NCBI RefSeq assembly: GCF_001039355.2
Contig: NW_019775436.1
Coordinates: forward strand, 751,180 to 815,179
Direction of reading: 5' to 3'
Length of the DNA: 64,000 nucleotides
DNA from: Lingula anatina
Taxonomy: Eukaryota; Brachiopoda; Lingulata; Lingulida; Lingulidae
A model generated the notes under the pieces. That model saw nothing but the letters and a program-made list of their open reading frames with translations, searched no databases and was not told the DNA's origin. Within the stretch, counting starts at the first letter, position 1; each line of letters begins with the position of its first letter. A program made the position numbers and the translations under genes. Positions 1-13,400 of this stretch are shown piece by piece.

Positions 1-313
1 AAGAAAAAAGCGATCATTAAGGGGTCGTCGATTTTATCATAATTTTCACAAGATTGCAAAGAGGCTTCACTTTCAGACCCTTTCCGCCCTTTAGGGGGAA
101 CAAGGTGAAAAGCTAAAAATTATTTACCTTTGCCATCACACGTCATGAGGGAGTGAAAGCTCTTTATCATCATTTTTTATTATTTTTTTCCGAAAGCGCT
201 ATTGACATAGTGACCCATCCTATTAGCCTTTTTCATCTTTTCCGGAAATGGAAATTGCATTGTGGGTAGTGGAGCCCTGCTACGTCGAAACACTTGCAGC
301 GGTGCTAAAAACC

Positions 314-536
314 ATGGCTGGGTTTACGTGCTTTTTGTCCCGCTACTACAATAACAGTAAGCGAGATCGACACATGAGGTTTAATAAGTTCCCAACAAAC
401 CCGTTAGAATGAAAAATATGGTAGAAAGAAAGGAAAATATAGCAGGTTTGGATCAAAAGCAGGGCACCGCGTTTGCGCTGAACATTTCGAAGGCGGGAAG
501 AAAAACTATAATATTAGGAGATCAACGGTGCTTTAA
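314..536 (+). pseudogene. Broken THAP zinc-finger domain fragment
   Basis: THAP domains are DNA-binding zinc fingers (C2CH) found in regulators and in P-element-type transposases. From the ATG at 314 the frame reads MAGFTC...YYNNSKRDRH...FNKFPTNP, matching the start of many THAP domains. It then meets TGA and TAG codons near 410-425. A second frame from about 430 reads GHRVCAEHFEGGKK, the C-x2-H half of the motif with the typical CAEHF core, and stops at 534-536. The residue where the second zinc cysteine is expected reads as Arg/Tyr. A frame change, stops and a lost ligand mean it is not functional. It is probably a relic of a transposon-derived or host THAP gene. Confidence 0.7.
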
Positions 537-1156
537 TAAAAAACAGAAATGCTTAGTTAAACAACGGATATAACGAACTATCGGCAAATAGAACTCGAGG
601 GTAAAAATGCGAGAAAAAAAAACATTATAAAGATTTGAAGAAAAAAATAAAGAATAGGCCGAGGCCTAAAAATTAAGAAAAGACTTCAAGCATGAGATTA
701 TGGAAAAAGAAAGTAAAAGCTGTGAAGTTTTACACGGGGATTCTACTTACAAAAATTCAAGAACTTTCACGACTTTTTTTGTAACAACAAAGAGAAGGTT
801 TGAAAAGTTTTGTATGTAATATCCTTTTTGTGTGTGTTTTATTGATAAGTGATCATTTTAAATGTTGTAGGCCCATCACAGGTTTTAGTCTCTAATAACC
901 CTTAACAGGGTGGGTTCTATTTTTGTTTAACATGAGACGTTAATAAAATTATTATTATTATGTATTCAGTCCCGTATACGTATTACTGATTTGTACAAAC
1001 GGGGCTCATATTATCAAGATCAACAGAGACATACGAAGAAGAAAGTACATCGGCTCTTGTTGAACGCGTTATCGGCGAAATAAAAAGTTATTTATTTCTG
1101 AACTCAATGGCAAAAGCATTGGAAAATACAAAAAATGCAGAAGAGCCTCTCTGTAA

Positions 1157-1380
1157 GGCCCCCTTTACACTGGACGGCGTCCTTTCTGCGTCCAGCAGTA
1201 CGGCCCCCATTTGAGAGTTAAAAAATTATAATACTTTACGTGCCGATAACTGACCGATCATTGAGCATTCGCTCTGATACAAAATCAATGCTCGTGACTC
1301 CTTATTTAGACCACAGCGATGCTAAATTTCATGGTCGCAGAAAGGACGCAGAAGGAACGCCGCTTAGTGTAAAGGGGGTA
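1157..1380. mobile_element. MITE with ccccctttacact inverted ends
   Basis: The ends are inverted repeats: ggccccctttacact at the left and agtgtaaaggggg at the right. A second inner inverted pair (cgtcctttctgcg near 1177 and cgcagaaaggacg near 1336) makes it a foldback. Flanks are TAA on the left and TTA on the right. No coding capacity is seen. Confidence 0.6.
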
Positions 1381-2743
1381 TTAGCTACACGTACATAATA
1401 CATGTATGGTAAAGACAAAATGGATAATAAACATAAACCAACAATGTATTTGTAAAGTAATACAAATATGCTTAGTATTAAAGTAGGCCTACGTATATTT
1501 AACTGTCTTAGATAGTTGAAAAGTATGAAATGTGTGGGAAACACTTTATTTGAATGATTTAATTGTCTGTGATTGAAAACGATGAAAATACGCATGAAAA
1601 CATTTAAAAATCAAATAATTTGGCCTCTTGCTATAATTTTGTTTTTGCTTCAGTTTGACAAAATTTTCATACTTATCAGACCAAATGGCTGACATTTTTT
1701 ACCTGTCGTTAATTTTGTTCATATACTAGAGTACGTAAGACATGGTAAACTTTAATTATCGTCTGGGAAAGAGTCGAGAATTCCTGTCTCACCTATTTAA
1801 CACTTAAAAGGTTTTAATTACAGAGGAAAGGTCGTAGTTGTGGCCGCCCGCCTAACCGAACAATTGAACAAGTAACACCTGATGCCTTATCAGGTACCAA
1901 ACGATTTAATCAGTTCACCGACATACGATCTGCGTGTCAGTTTTACCTGTATACACAGTAGCTACGAGTCAAACAATGCAGGAAGTCTTTTCATTTTATC
2001 ACTTTAAAAATCTCTTAAGATATCCTTCAAACAAGACTTAAAAATCGTAATGAATTGACACTGCCGGTACATGAGGTGATATCGCCACAGCTTGCATATA
2101 TACATGTACAAAATTCAATGTGAAGACGTAGGCCTGCGCACCTGTCCACACTCTTGAAATCTGTGTACGAGTCTACTGGCTATTTTGATTTATATATAGA
2201 AAATAACGAGTCTCTTTCGCATATCTTTATTATCGGAAGCATTCAAAAGAACTCCGAAGCTTTAGTTCGTAATCACTATTGAAAGTGCAGCCAAGGCTAG
2301 GACGCTTAGGTGAAGTCTAGTTGTAAAGCGCATCGTATTTAAACTGAGAAAGAAAATATTTAATTGCTTGATTCTCCGTCCAAATAGCTGTTTCTTGCCT
2401 ACAGTTTACGCATTTCTGTGCTTCGGCCACCTTTTTAGTTTGACAGAAAGCAATGCACGCTTCATACGGCCTTTTTATATGCGCACCTTGTACANGATTT
2501 ACCTTTGCCATCACACGTCATGAGGGAGTGAAAGCTCTTTATCATCATTTTTTATTATTTTTTTCCGAAAGCGCTATTGACATAGTGACCCATCCTATTC
2601 AATGGCGGCCATTTAGGATTTTCAGCGAAAATGATACTTGCCATCTAGCGTCTATAATCTATCATCATGTTATTCTGATACAAAGCGTCACCTCCCTAAT
2701 TTTATAAACCAGTATCTTAAACTAATGCTTTCCGTTTTCGTAG

Positions 2744-3271
2744 ATGGTCTTTTCCGCAGCAGCAGCATCTGGAGCCGTGGCCTTTGCAAGCTTAATCTAC
2801 ACCGATGCCCCTTGTGAGGTATCTGTTCAGGAATACCAGGAATGGCAAAGGCGTTTAGGGATTGTATCAGCAATACGGATCACTGGAAGAGCCATGATGT
2901 TACTCACCATTACTGGGATGAACATAAGGATAATACACTTTATCTGGGCTCAAAGAAAAATTCGAAAAGAACTGACATCTGGAAGAGGGGGTGAGAAAAA
3001 GGTTAAAGAAATAATTAGTACTGTTTCTCTGTTAGGCTTGTCTATAACTTTTCTAATTATGTGCACAGCATCTGTTATTTGTATGGTGATAACGTCATAT
3101 ATATTTACAGAAGAATTTCCTTGGTATGTCACCTACATCTTTTATATTGGTAGAATCTCCGAGTCGTTGTACCACGTGTTCAGTTTACTGGTGCTTCTGA
3201 TCAGTGGTTCGGAATTTAGGTCACAGTTCAAGATGTTATTTTTTCCTAGCACAACCAGCTCACGAACTTAG
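2744..3271 (+). CDS. GPCR copy A, last exon (TM4-TM7)
   Basis: This 176-codon exon follows a good acceptor (ttttcgtag) and encodes the second half of a rhodopsin-like receptor: TM4 (MVFSAAAASGAVAFASLIY), a loop with the conserved Cys of DAPCEVSV, TM5, a basic third inner loop, TM6, and TM7 ending ...LLISGSEFRSQFKMLFF with a short tail. It is clearly homologous to exon 2 of copies B, D and E, with several substitutions in TM6 and the third loop. The first codon is a splice continuation, not a start: copy E has ATT here. Exon 1 should lie upstream of the window, beyond the intron piece at 1-234. Ligand unknown. Confidence 0.8.
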   Translation: MVFSAAAASGAVAFASLIYTDAPCEVSVQEYQEWQRRLGIVSAIRITGRAMMLLTITGMNIRIIHFIWAQRKIRKELTSGRGGEKKVKEIISTVSLLGLSITFLIMCTASVICMVITSYIFTEEFPWYVTYIFYIGRISESLYHVFSLLVLLISGSEFRSQFKMLFFPSTTSSRT

Positions 3272-3479
3272 GGCCGGCGTAACGTGACAGAGAGACCCCC
3301 ATGATGGAGAGTCCGCTTCCTGTCCATTTGTACAGGTAAGCCTCGCCCTATATCTTGACCCATTTAGGTCAGGCTAACCCTAACCATTATAACTATGGAG
3401 GGCGGACTTTCTGTTACACGGACCCTCAGTTTCGTGACACCGACCAGCACGTCACTTGATGTAGCACTGCTCGACCTTG

Positions 3480-5560
3480 GTCACAAGTCTAACCTCAGTA
3501 AAAATTCAATGTAATATATGAGGAAGTGTAATTCATTTGTTTTAACATGCCATTAACTAGCTATATATAACTTAATATATAATACTTTTTGACCCAATAT
3601 AGTGATTATTCGAATTTTTTATTATAAAAGATTACCCAATTCCTTGGTTTATTGATCTTATTATTTTTACCAGTGGATTTATCTTTTTCAGATTGAAGTG
3701 AATTTTGCCTTAAATTGACTGATACCAGAACATGTAAAAATGAATTTAGAGATTAAATCCCCAGAACAACTTGATGTGCAATCGTTAATTACTCTCTATT
3801 AATCAAGATCACATTATCTCCTGTACGAGGGTCCCATTGGGTATTTTTTGTTACCCGTGAATGGTGCTCTTTATTTTCCGAGATGCGTGAGTGCATGTCT
3901 CTATAGTTTATGTACCTTATAGCGTACTGTATTTGAATTACTGTAACTTACATTAATGTTGTAATCCATACTGTGTGGGAAATCACGCCATTTAAATAGT
4001 TTAAACTTTTCACCGTTTTCACATGACTCAGTGGCGGATTTTTCCTCAGTTAGAAGATTGACCATATTTAGGCAGAGACATTGTTTGTGAAAATCTAGTG
4101 AAAAAAATCAATCTGTAGCCCTGGTAGGGGGTAATATTAGAACTTCTTTAGTCACTCTAGGGCATTGGTCACTGGGTTTTGTCTCAGAAAGACAGAAGAA
4201 CTTCCATTTCGTATTAAGCAAACATCATCATTATATAATCAGTATAGGTAGATCGTGATCAAATCATGAAATCGATAGTATGATCAAGTCACATGAGAGA
4301 AGAGCTCGCATGTCCAAAGCTCTTACTGACTGGATAAGAGATTTCTGTGAAATATAGTTACAGCTTTCAATCGCGTGTGAAGGATGTGAGTACAGAAACC
4401 AAATACCTCAGACGGACCGAATGATCGCATGTTGGCTTGGAGCGAAATTAAGTAATTTTGATAGTTGAAAAGATTTCATTTATGATAGATCCACAATATT
4501 TGATTTACTTGTTGACTGTTTCGTCTGTTAACTCTGACAGACTCGATCACAACAAATGGTTAGATGTCGATATTGTTAAGGTTTTATACACGGTGAAATT
4601 TTCCCTGGAGAAACGGAAAATTCCGCCCTGCGGTCAGAGACGAAAGTGTTTTTAGTGGAACTGTATTGGGGACCATTCCACAGACGAACTTGTGTTCGAA
4701 AGTTAGTATAAATGTTTCATTTAGAACACATCTGAGTGTGTTTGACCAAAGATAATTCAGCAGTATACCAGTAAAAAGTATCTGTTTTATGACAAGAAAG
4801 AAAGAGTAACTGCATGGCAAATCCAACACTCATTTTATTTCAGTGGACTACTGTAAAACCACCCTGGATAAAAGTAGGCTATGTTTTTGGTCTAAACAGC
4901 AAGACCAATCTCTTCAGTGTGCAGTTTCTCCAAATAATTTAGTTAAAGATTATTAGTTGTTTAGCTTATTATTAACATTGGTCAAAGTCGCTCTTTATTT
5001 TCATTTTTATATATAGTGAAGTATAATCATCAGTGTACATGTACAAGTAGCACTGTTTTACTATACACAAGTCTACAAATTTCATATAATTCACCGCATT
5101 TTAGAATTATCTTTCAGAAAAAATGTATAAAAACGTAACAGTTTCGAGTGTTATATTTAAATGTGTTCATGCTTTGACAGAAGTTCAAATTGAAAACATC
5201 GTGCACCGCACCAAAGTATATATTTTAATATATTTAAAAAGGTGTACTTCCGAGTTTAAGAGTGTCCCTGACTCTATGCCTACACATCATGCAAAACCAA
5301 TCACCTTTTTCTATTCAGACCTTATAAAGGAGAAAACCTTCGAGCATTATACATTAGCTGACATTTATATTAATACGGTACTTAAGGAGTTCACTTTACG
5401 GTGTCGGAAATGACGGAAAGCATCGAATTCAAGTACAGGGAGAAAATTAATTTTCTCAGACAGAATACCTTTAATAGTGTCTATGCACAAAAAATGAATG
5501 TCAGCGATTAACTCATTGTTAGTTGTAAGGTTCTCGTGGTGGAATAAACAATTTTTACCA
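3480..5560. repeat. 3' flank of GPCR A, duplicated downstream of GPCR E
   Basis: Blocks of this stretch reappear in the same order at about 27,590-29,720. Compare 3770-3835 with 27,945-28,000, 4245-4330 with 28,700-28,785, and 5085-5160 with 29,405-29,480. Point changes and indels are many, so this is an old segmental duplication that carried the receptor plus about 2 kb of flank. A 96-codon reading frame at 5123-5413 is not kept in the other copy and is not called as a gene. Confidence 0.75.
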
Positions 5561-7267
5561 GCACTATTCTCTTTTTGGGGAAGGGGGATCTAAAGTATGA
5601 ATGTTCCATCATTAAACTGTGGGCATGCTGCCTTTTCCTTATATATAATTATTATAATTTAATGATAAAAATGCAGTGATTTATTGTAATTCAAATGGAA
5701 CTTGAAGATCAAATGCTTTTTTTAAATTCAAATTGAAAGCAATATGACATCAGGCCCCAGTTTCACAAAAAATAAATAAATAAATAAATAAGGATATCGT
5801 CACCCTTCGCCCAAAACTCCTTATTTACTGCTGTTAGTGCGCCAAGTCACATGACCCTGTGGTCACTCTTAGTTAGCTGAACAGTAATCAGTCACGTGGT
5901 TTTGGGTGTGGATGGTATAGAAATCTCGAGAGAATTTAGTAGACAAGTAGCAAGCATACCGGTCGGTCACCTGTGTTTGGAACCGTAGATAGCATATAAT
6001 GTGAGTAATTGTAAAATGTATTTTTTAGTTTAACGCATATATTGTAGTTTGTTTCTATTAGTTTCTTTGAGTTTATTATTTATCGCATACTTACGTAATT
6101 TTTTCATTTTTTTTAGATTTGCACAAAAAGTCCAAAGTACACAAAGAACAAACGTGTCACGGTTTCTATTGTGCTAACGGAATTGTTACAAATTGTGCTG
6201 TCTGTATAAATAATAAAGGATTCAGACATTTTATGCTTAACGTCGTCTACAATAACTGCCTTACATACATTCTTTTCGATAATAGATAAATCTCCAGTGT
6301 TCAGTGACTAAATCATTTAACATTTATAAATATCATTATGTCACCTTACGTGTGACGTCATAATTGCGATTTTGGGATAAAAACTGAAAAAAATCGGTTT
6401 ATCAGATTTCTCTTTCACCTGAGTACACACGAGCACCCTTTTAACGCCGATTTGATGACACCATTTAATACTACAAAACCCTGATAGCAATTTTTCTTAA
6501 AAGTCTTCAGATTTTATCGTTGATAAAGCAAAATAATGCCTTTGCTTAATTAAAATCTGTAATCAGTTTCCCATAACTATATATATAACAAAAACATTTA
6601 ACCAAACTGACAGCATTGGATTGTAGCCCATACACTCAGGGTACACTATGCCAATTTTTGTGATAAAATCTAGTTCAGGGATGAAGCTACGCCCCTTACC
6701 GATTGCTTTTATCTCACAACAGAAAGGTGTTAAATTGACGATTAAAGCTTTGATTTGTCTATGCTTATACATTCCAACGAGAAATATAAACGCTTATATT
6801 TTATATTTTTCGATGTTTTTTTTTTGTTTTATCCCAGAACAAAGAAAGATGCCTTATTTAATAATTAAATGTAGAAGAACCTCATTTTCGGAATCTGGAT
6901 GATAAAAAAGGGTAACAATACCCTTTAGTCAGTTCCTTGGCTTAGTCGAATAGGATTTCCAGAGAAGTGCTGTTACTTTGCTCCTGATAGGGTAAGATAT
7001 GCCCACGTGACCATGTAACCTTGGTAAATAAGTTCTTGGACAGGGAACCTGACTAAATTTTTTTGTGAAACCAGGCCCAGACCTTTCCAGGCTTTCCTCC
7101 AATTTACTCAAGAGTATCCTCGTTGTGCTTTTGAACATTTGGCTACCTAAATACTTTTATTACGAAATAAAGAATTATGCTACTTTATGAAGAAAAAAAT
7201 GAGGGTTGTTTTCTGTTTCAGTAATCTCGATAAAAGGAAATAAAAATATGCAATGAGTTTTATGAGA
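5561..7267. other. No gene recognised
   Basis: AT-rich DNA between the GPCR A flank and the end of the vWA-lectin gene. It has a short TAAA repeat near 5771-5790. No reading frame resembles a known family. Confidence 0.5.
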
Positions 7268-7351
7268 ATCCTGGGAAATTATCAGTGCCCGAAGTATCCT
7301 GGGAAATCATCAGAGTCCGAAGAATTCTGGGAAATTATCAGTGCCCGAATA
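7268..7351. repeat. Three tandem 28-bp repeats
   Basis: The unit starts atcctgggaaattatcag and is repeated three times with a few changes. It lies just past the 3' end of the minus-strand vWA-lectin gene, likely in or near its 3' UTR. Confidence 0.75.
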
Positions 7352-7414
7352 AAGCAAGTTGTGCGATTAATCAATTACATGACTTAAATATATCTCGTTA
7401 AAAATAATGTTGTG

Positions 7415-10400
7415 TTACAATATTAACATCCCAGTTATAATTTCACATATATATCGCTTTCTCTCCATACAATCTGTCACTCTCCACATAAACGCCTCGT
7501 TGTTGTCAAGGCAAACACATCCGGGACCTTCTTTATTATACGGCTTGATGTATGGAATCCACTCTGAATAATTTCCATCAATCGTAATGCCGTCACTGAA
7601 GACGTACACGCCCTTTTCAGCTTTGTCATCCAATCCTAGGGGAAAAGAAGCCAAGGTTATAATAGGATTTCAATAAATTTTAATTTTCTTTCTGCATTTT
7701 AATAGAGCGGGAACGTCGATACTTGAACAATGAATCAATTAAACTCTTTGTTTTTCTCTCTTATTTTCTGTTTGATATACATCACACGCTGTTCTATCTC
7801 GACTAAAATGGGTATGCAGTGCGGTAAAAGCTCCAGTAGCAAAAAGGGGATGTGGCCATTTTTTTCAAATAAACTATGAAAACGAATTTGATTATTCTGA
7901 CGATAAATTATTAACCTTACAACGATGCTGTCCACTCTTCCAAGCCACTTTTACTAGGTGCGTTTTCTAAGTGCATGAGGTACGGCAGACCAATTTAAAA
8001 TTTTAAAATTTCGGTCAGCCTGGCAAAATGCTTTGCCATTCTTCCACCGACCCTTCGAGTACGGTTGTCATTCTCGACGTGTTGGCAGAAATCTCTATTA
8101 AAATGTTCAAAGTAATCCACAGAAATTGCACAAGTAGTCAAGGTAAGCTTCCGCCCCTTCCACCTGCAGACTCTTCAGACGTAAATATTCGCTCATTTTG
8201 CTTTAAAGTGTAAATTTTTGGCATCATTAATATTGCCCCAGCAGACCCAGACTCACCAATGTAATAAGAGAACTCGTATCCTGTAAGCGGATAGACAAGT
8301 CGCTTCGTCAAGTCCTTATAAAGTATTTTGTTGCTTGCTGTAGCTAAAGATCCCCGCTCATGGCGTGACGCGCACTCGGTTCGTGCCTTTTCGTAACTGA
8401 CTTCGTTCTCAGAGGGTAGCAGACAACGCCCTCGTATTTCTATCCAGGATGCCGGGCAATGACCAGAAAAATCTGGAAAGAGATACGTGGGGCGTGACTC
8501 AAATTGCCTTGTGAATGCATTGTGAATAAAACAAGTCGAAACAAAAAGTTGATAAAAATGACCTTTTTGTGTTAGAAAACGTGTAAACGATAAGTAAAGA
8601 AATATGCATGCAGATGGGATGAATGGTTTATCGAGGCAAAACGAAAACTTCCGAAGCAGGTTCGGAAAAGGCATGGGCAAGTGGACAGTCCATCTTTGAA
8701 AAATTCAGCTCTGTTGTGTCAGGCCTACCCACCTACCAGACTCGGCACCGAATGATCCCAAATTTACCGGTAGATCGAACCACACTACCCGTTTTCAAGG
8801 TGTGAGTCAGTGCGCATTTCACAGTATCATACCCCGAACAAATTTTGAGTGGTGATGCAATGCTTTTCAACCCCGCTGAGAATCGTCACTATCACATCTG
8901 GTAGTTGGGTAGGCCTGTGTATAATCGACACTTCATTCAACTTCTTAAACATCGACAACGTTCTGGATCAACTTTTGTTCTAGTTTCTATGCCATTTCCC
9001 AAATTGGGTCAAATTGGGTACAGGGATCCCCTTTTTTCCGAAAACGAAACTTTTGAAAAAGCTGGCTGCATGCCTTACTACAGGCCTACCCAACTACCAG
9101 ACTCGGCACCGAATGATCCTGAATTCACCGGTAAATCGGACCACACTACCCGTTTTCAAGCTCTGTATCAGTACGCATTTCACAGTATCAGACGCGACAC
9201 CGCTCTTGCCTAGTACGCGATGTGATAGTGACGATTCTCAGCGGGGTTGTAAAAGCATTGTATCACCACTCAAAATTTGTTCAGGGTATGATACTGTATA
9301 ATGCGTACTGACTCACACCTTGAAAACGGGTAGTGTGGTCTGATCTACCGATGATCAGGGCTCGGAATCTCGAAAGGTTCGCTATGTTGCGCACGCGCTA
9401 TAGCATAGCTAGCGTGCGCTATTTGCTAGTACGATTGCACCCACCTGCTATCTCGAAGCCTTAGCAGACGCAACGCAATTATAACCTCAAACTCTACTAA
9501 TATTCGATTGCCGAATAAAGTGAAGACGTCATAACACAATTACACAAAATGCAATTTTTTTCACCATGACGCAAATCAAGAGGTTGTTTTAATTTATAGG
9601 AATATCATAATAACAAATACTGATATTTAAAGTATTTGACACCAATAAAATGTCAAAAAACAATTCAATAAGCGAAGCTTGGACTGACACAATTACTGAC
9701 ACACTGGTGAGTAGTGTTCAGTCTCACAATAATAGACATTGAGGAAGGTGACGGTGCGACCGAATGCTTTGTTTCTGCTTTTTCATTTTGTGTGGAAAAT
9801 GACACTTTTAAATTTATTATTATTATCAATAGACTACACAGATGAATGAAATGCACCAGAAAATATAAAATGATGTATGAAATGTTTAATTTTGAAATTT
9901 TCTGCATAATAAAACATGACTTTGGCATTCTTCACTTGAATATTTACCGCAAGTTTTTCTATCAGAGGTACCAGTGATTCAATCAATTAAAAGCTTCCAT
10001 GTTTTTGTTATATGTTTTATTATATGCTATTATGACTAGCAACCCAAACTTGCCACCATGTTTAATTACATATAAGACACATCAAAATGACGAATTTTGC
10101 ATTCGCAGAGGCCTTTGCGACTAGTTTGTATCGCCGCAAATAATAGCCTCGAAACTAATGGCGATTTGGACATTAGCGCACGGCCGGGATTTGCGAAGCT
10201 TTCGAGATACGGGATAGCGCACGCTAGCCATGCTAGCGCAGGCGCTCAAAATAGCGATTCTTTCGAGATACGGGATAGCGCACGCTAGCCATGCTAGAGC
10301 GTGTGCGCAACATAGCGAACCTTTCGAGATTCCGAGCCCAGGATCATTCGGTGCCGAGTCTGGTAGTTGGGTAGGCCTGCTTATCACATCCCTAGCTTAT

Positions 10401-13400
10401 TTTTTTTTGTGAACATTTCACGCTTGGAAGTTAAGAAAATTTGTACAGAATTATCCAGCGGAAAGGTATCTGTCAACATCTAGTGGAAAATTCTATGGTA
10501 GCATATCATACCTGCGTTGATGCGATTTGCGAGAGAGTCAGCCAAGTGGAACAAGCCGTCAAAGTCCGCCGCGGTCAAGAGGTGTCTGTCCGACGGAATG
10601 GACGCCAGAGTGGACAGGAGGGTCTCATTCACCTGGTCACCTATACCTACCGCGAACAATGTTATGCCTGAACAGATAGAAGATGGAAACATTTAACTTC
10701 CATTACACCCAATCGTGTGTTGGCCATCAGTGAAATAAAGCATGTTTTCGAATATTTGCGTAAATAAAAAAGAAAAGAGAAAAAAAATGTGGTATTTCAA
10801 ATGAGTAAAACATATAATGTTATAACATTCATTCCCCCCAGGGTATACTGTCATCTGATATTTCATGCATCGATCAGATGCATGCTGTCAGGGCAGTCAG
10901 TCTGAGAATATTAAGGTCGCATTCACAACAGATGATCCTCTGATCTACTAGTCCGCGGATCAAATATGGCGGGCCCTAAATGAAAGCAAGACCGCCTAAT
11001 CCTGTAATGGTTTCCTCGCATCCACACGGATTACATTTCGGCTTCGAGGTTTAATTGCTAGGCACCTCTAGGTAAGGCGAGTATGGAGTAGATCCATTGA
11101 TCATCTGTTGTGAATGCGACCGGGGTTAGGCCACTCATGTAAGGCTCCATTCAAATAGGGGACTAACTATTCCTAGTCCGAGGGTCAAATATGTCGATCC
11201 ACTATAAAGCTTGCCCTGTAATCCGCTAATAGACACTGAATAAACAACCCGTGGGGAAATATTCAAGTGGGTCGGCCATATTTGACCCTCGGACTAGTTA
11301 GTGAGTCACATTTTCTGAATGGGGCCTATACCTTAAAGTGATACCCGGAGAGATCTTGAATATTACCCATTATGCATGCAGCTTCCGTGGAAATAATGAT
11401 GGGATATTATGAGTTTATGTTTACCGTGTACAGAAACTCGTTTACCTTAGAGCGAATTCAGAACAGCGGACTAACAGATCCGCGGATCAAGTAGTTGTCG
11501 CTAAATTCCCGAAAAGACGCTGAATAGACTTCCAGCGGGGAATACGCAACAAGCATTCTAGTGGGTCTGCCATATTTGATCCGTGGATCTGTTAGTCCGC
11601 TGCCCTGCAAGAACTGTGAGATACACAACTTTTTGAGATTCGTTTTTCCATTTTTCTTCCCATGCATATGCTGTAATTGTCATGCGTAAAACAGACAGGC
11701 CACAGCGGCGAAGTTAGGGAAATTGTCAGGAGGGTCCTGACCACACCCCCCCTTCGGATTCTGGAAAGAAACACTGCAACATTCCCCTCTAGATTAGAAT
11801 TTTGAAGAGCTGAATCATAGTTCTATACTGCACCAAATGGCGACGTTTGCCCTCCAAAACACTGAACCCCACATCAAGAGGGCAAGGGTCGGCTTCGCAT
11901 CCGAGGCCTGCCATTCTTAAAAAACACTGGATTCCCCCTTCAAATAATCCTGGATCCGCCCCTGGGCTAGATCGAATGAAAGAGTGCTGTTTGTTGTAAA
12001 CAACATTGAGTCATTGTATTTCATCTCCTGGCAAATGTGGCCAAAATAATATATAAATTGTACTCAGCTATATGTAACCACTCAATATTTATAGTGTAAA
12101 GCAGTATGCCTGTATGTGTTGCCAGCTCGTGGAATTTTTATGAAATATTTCTTTCGCCAATGTGTAAAAGTTTTGAAATGTTTCAAAATCACACTTCAAC
12201 ACGAAAATGATATCATTTTAAGATGATTCACAAAGCAGGTAATCAGATGACTAAATGGTACAACCTAGCGTTTTACTTTTATATAGCAAAAACTAATTTT
12301 CCTATAAACGTTTCCTTAATCAGAAAGGCACACCCTACCCAAAACCACCGAGTCACGCTCAAAGGAAGCTGGAAACTGTTGCATGATTGGTGTGACGTGA
12401 AATAAGCAATATTTGATACTAAAATAACCGTGTTTTCACAGTACGATACAAAACAGGTCAATTAACAAAAGTGGGCTGTGTCGTATCACGCAATTAATAC
12501 AGGAGAACTTTACAGTTCTTAGCAGATTGCCGTTGTCTTAAAACCTGCAGAACTGACAAATATTCATGTTATACAGCGTTCGAAAATCTGCTTGATCGGA
12601 CAAAGTTATGCTTTTTTTTCTCTTTTTTTCTAAGCATATATGCAGTGCAGCTTTATATGCCATTTGCCAAATTTTTGGGTAATATAAGTATCATAAAATA
12701 ATTTTTTACGTGCAAAAATAAAAAGACATACTGTCTGCAAGTTGCATCTTCAGATTCATAATTTCAATCAGTAATGATCAATTCTGAGAAGTACATCTAT
12801 ATTAGATTAGTATGGCGTACTCGCCTGGTTTTTCAATAATTAAAAAAAACTTATCTACGTCTTTTGGCGCATGTCCTTATTTTTAGTTGCTTGATGTTTT
12901 TTGTAATATTTTAGCCATTGATAAAATCCTCAATTTAGTTTTATCCATTACTAGCCAGAGAATATGGTGATAAGACCCAGTCAAATGTTTTATACGAAAC
13001 AGGCATTGTGAAAAAACATATTTGAGGTGGAGGACAAACGTGTCGGTAAAATAAAAGTGCATCCTAATCCCCTTCTAGCGCAGTCTAATTTTTGTTAGTA
13101 TTAATAACGTCCGAATGTTATCCAAAAGAGTTGTTTTTAAAACTTTTGTCACCAAAATAAGTTAAACCTTCGTTGCTTCGTCCCCATTATAGCAAGGCGT
13201 GAATTTTATAACATTTTTAATGATTTATAAAAACAATCCTAGATTTATCACTTTATGTCATCGGAGATTTAGAAAAGGTAGAAAGCACGCCTTTATCTTT
13301 AAATTCATTTATCGATTTTCTGTTTGCTTTAAGTGGACCTACATGTAGTGAGAATGAATGATAAAGTAATGCATGATCATGTAAACAAATAGGTATGTTT

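Larger units (their letters stand above)
122..2599. repeat. 103-bp exact direct repeat bounding the block
   Basis: Bases 122-224 recur without mismatch at 2497-2599, immediately after the N at 2495. An exact duplication of this length beside an assembly gap suggests a joining error, or less likely a recent insertion that duplicated flanking sequence. Confidence 0.85.
1..2743 (+). other. Intron of GPCR copy A, interrupted
   Basis: Bases 1-234 and 2497-2743 match the single intron of the GPCR genes further on (compare 15360-15646 and 20980-21314), so exon 1 of copy A should lie left of this window. Between them sits a block (about 225-2494) with no counterpart in the other copies. It holds a THAP fragment and a MITE and ends at an N at 2495. 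Apart from those, no coding signal is seen in the block. Confidence 0.7.

Noticed and set aside
5123-5413. 96-codon frame
   Set aside because: The paralogous segment near 29,440 does not keep it open, and no domain is recognisable.
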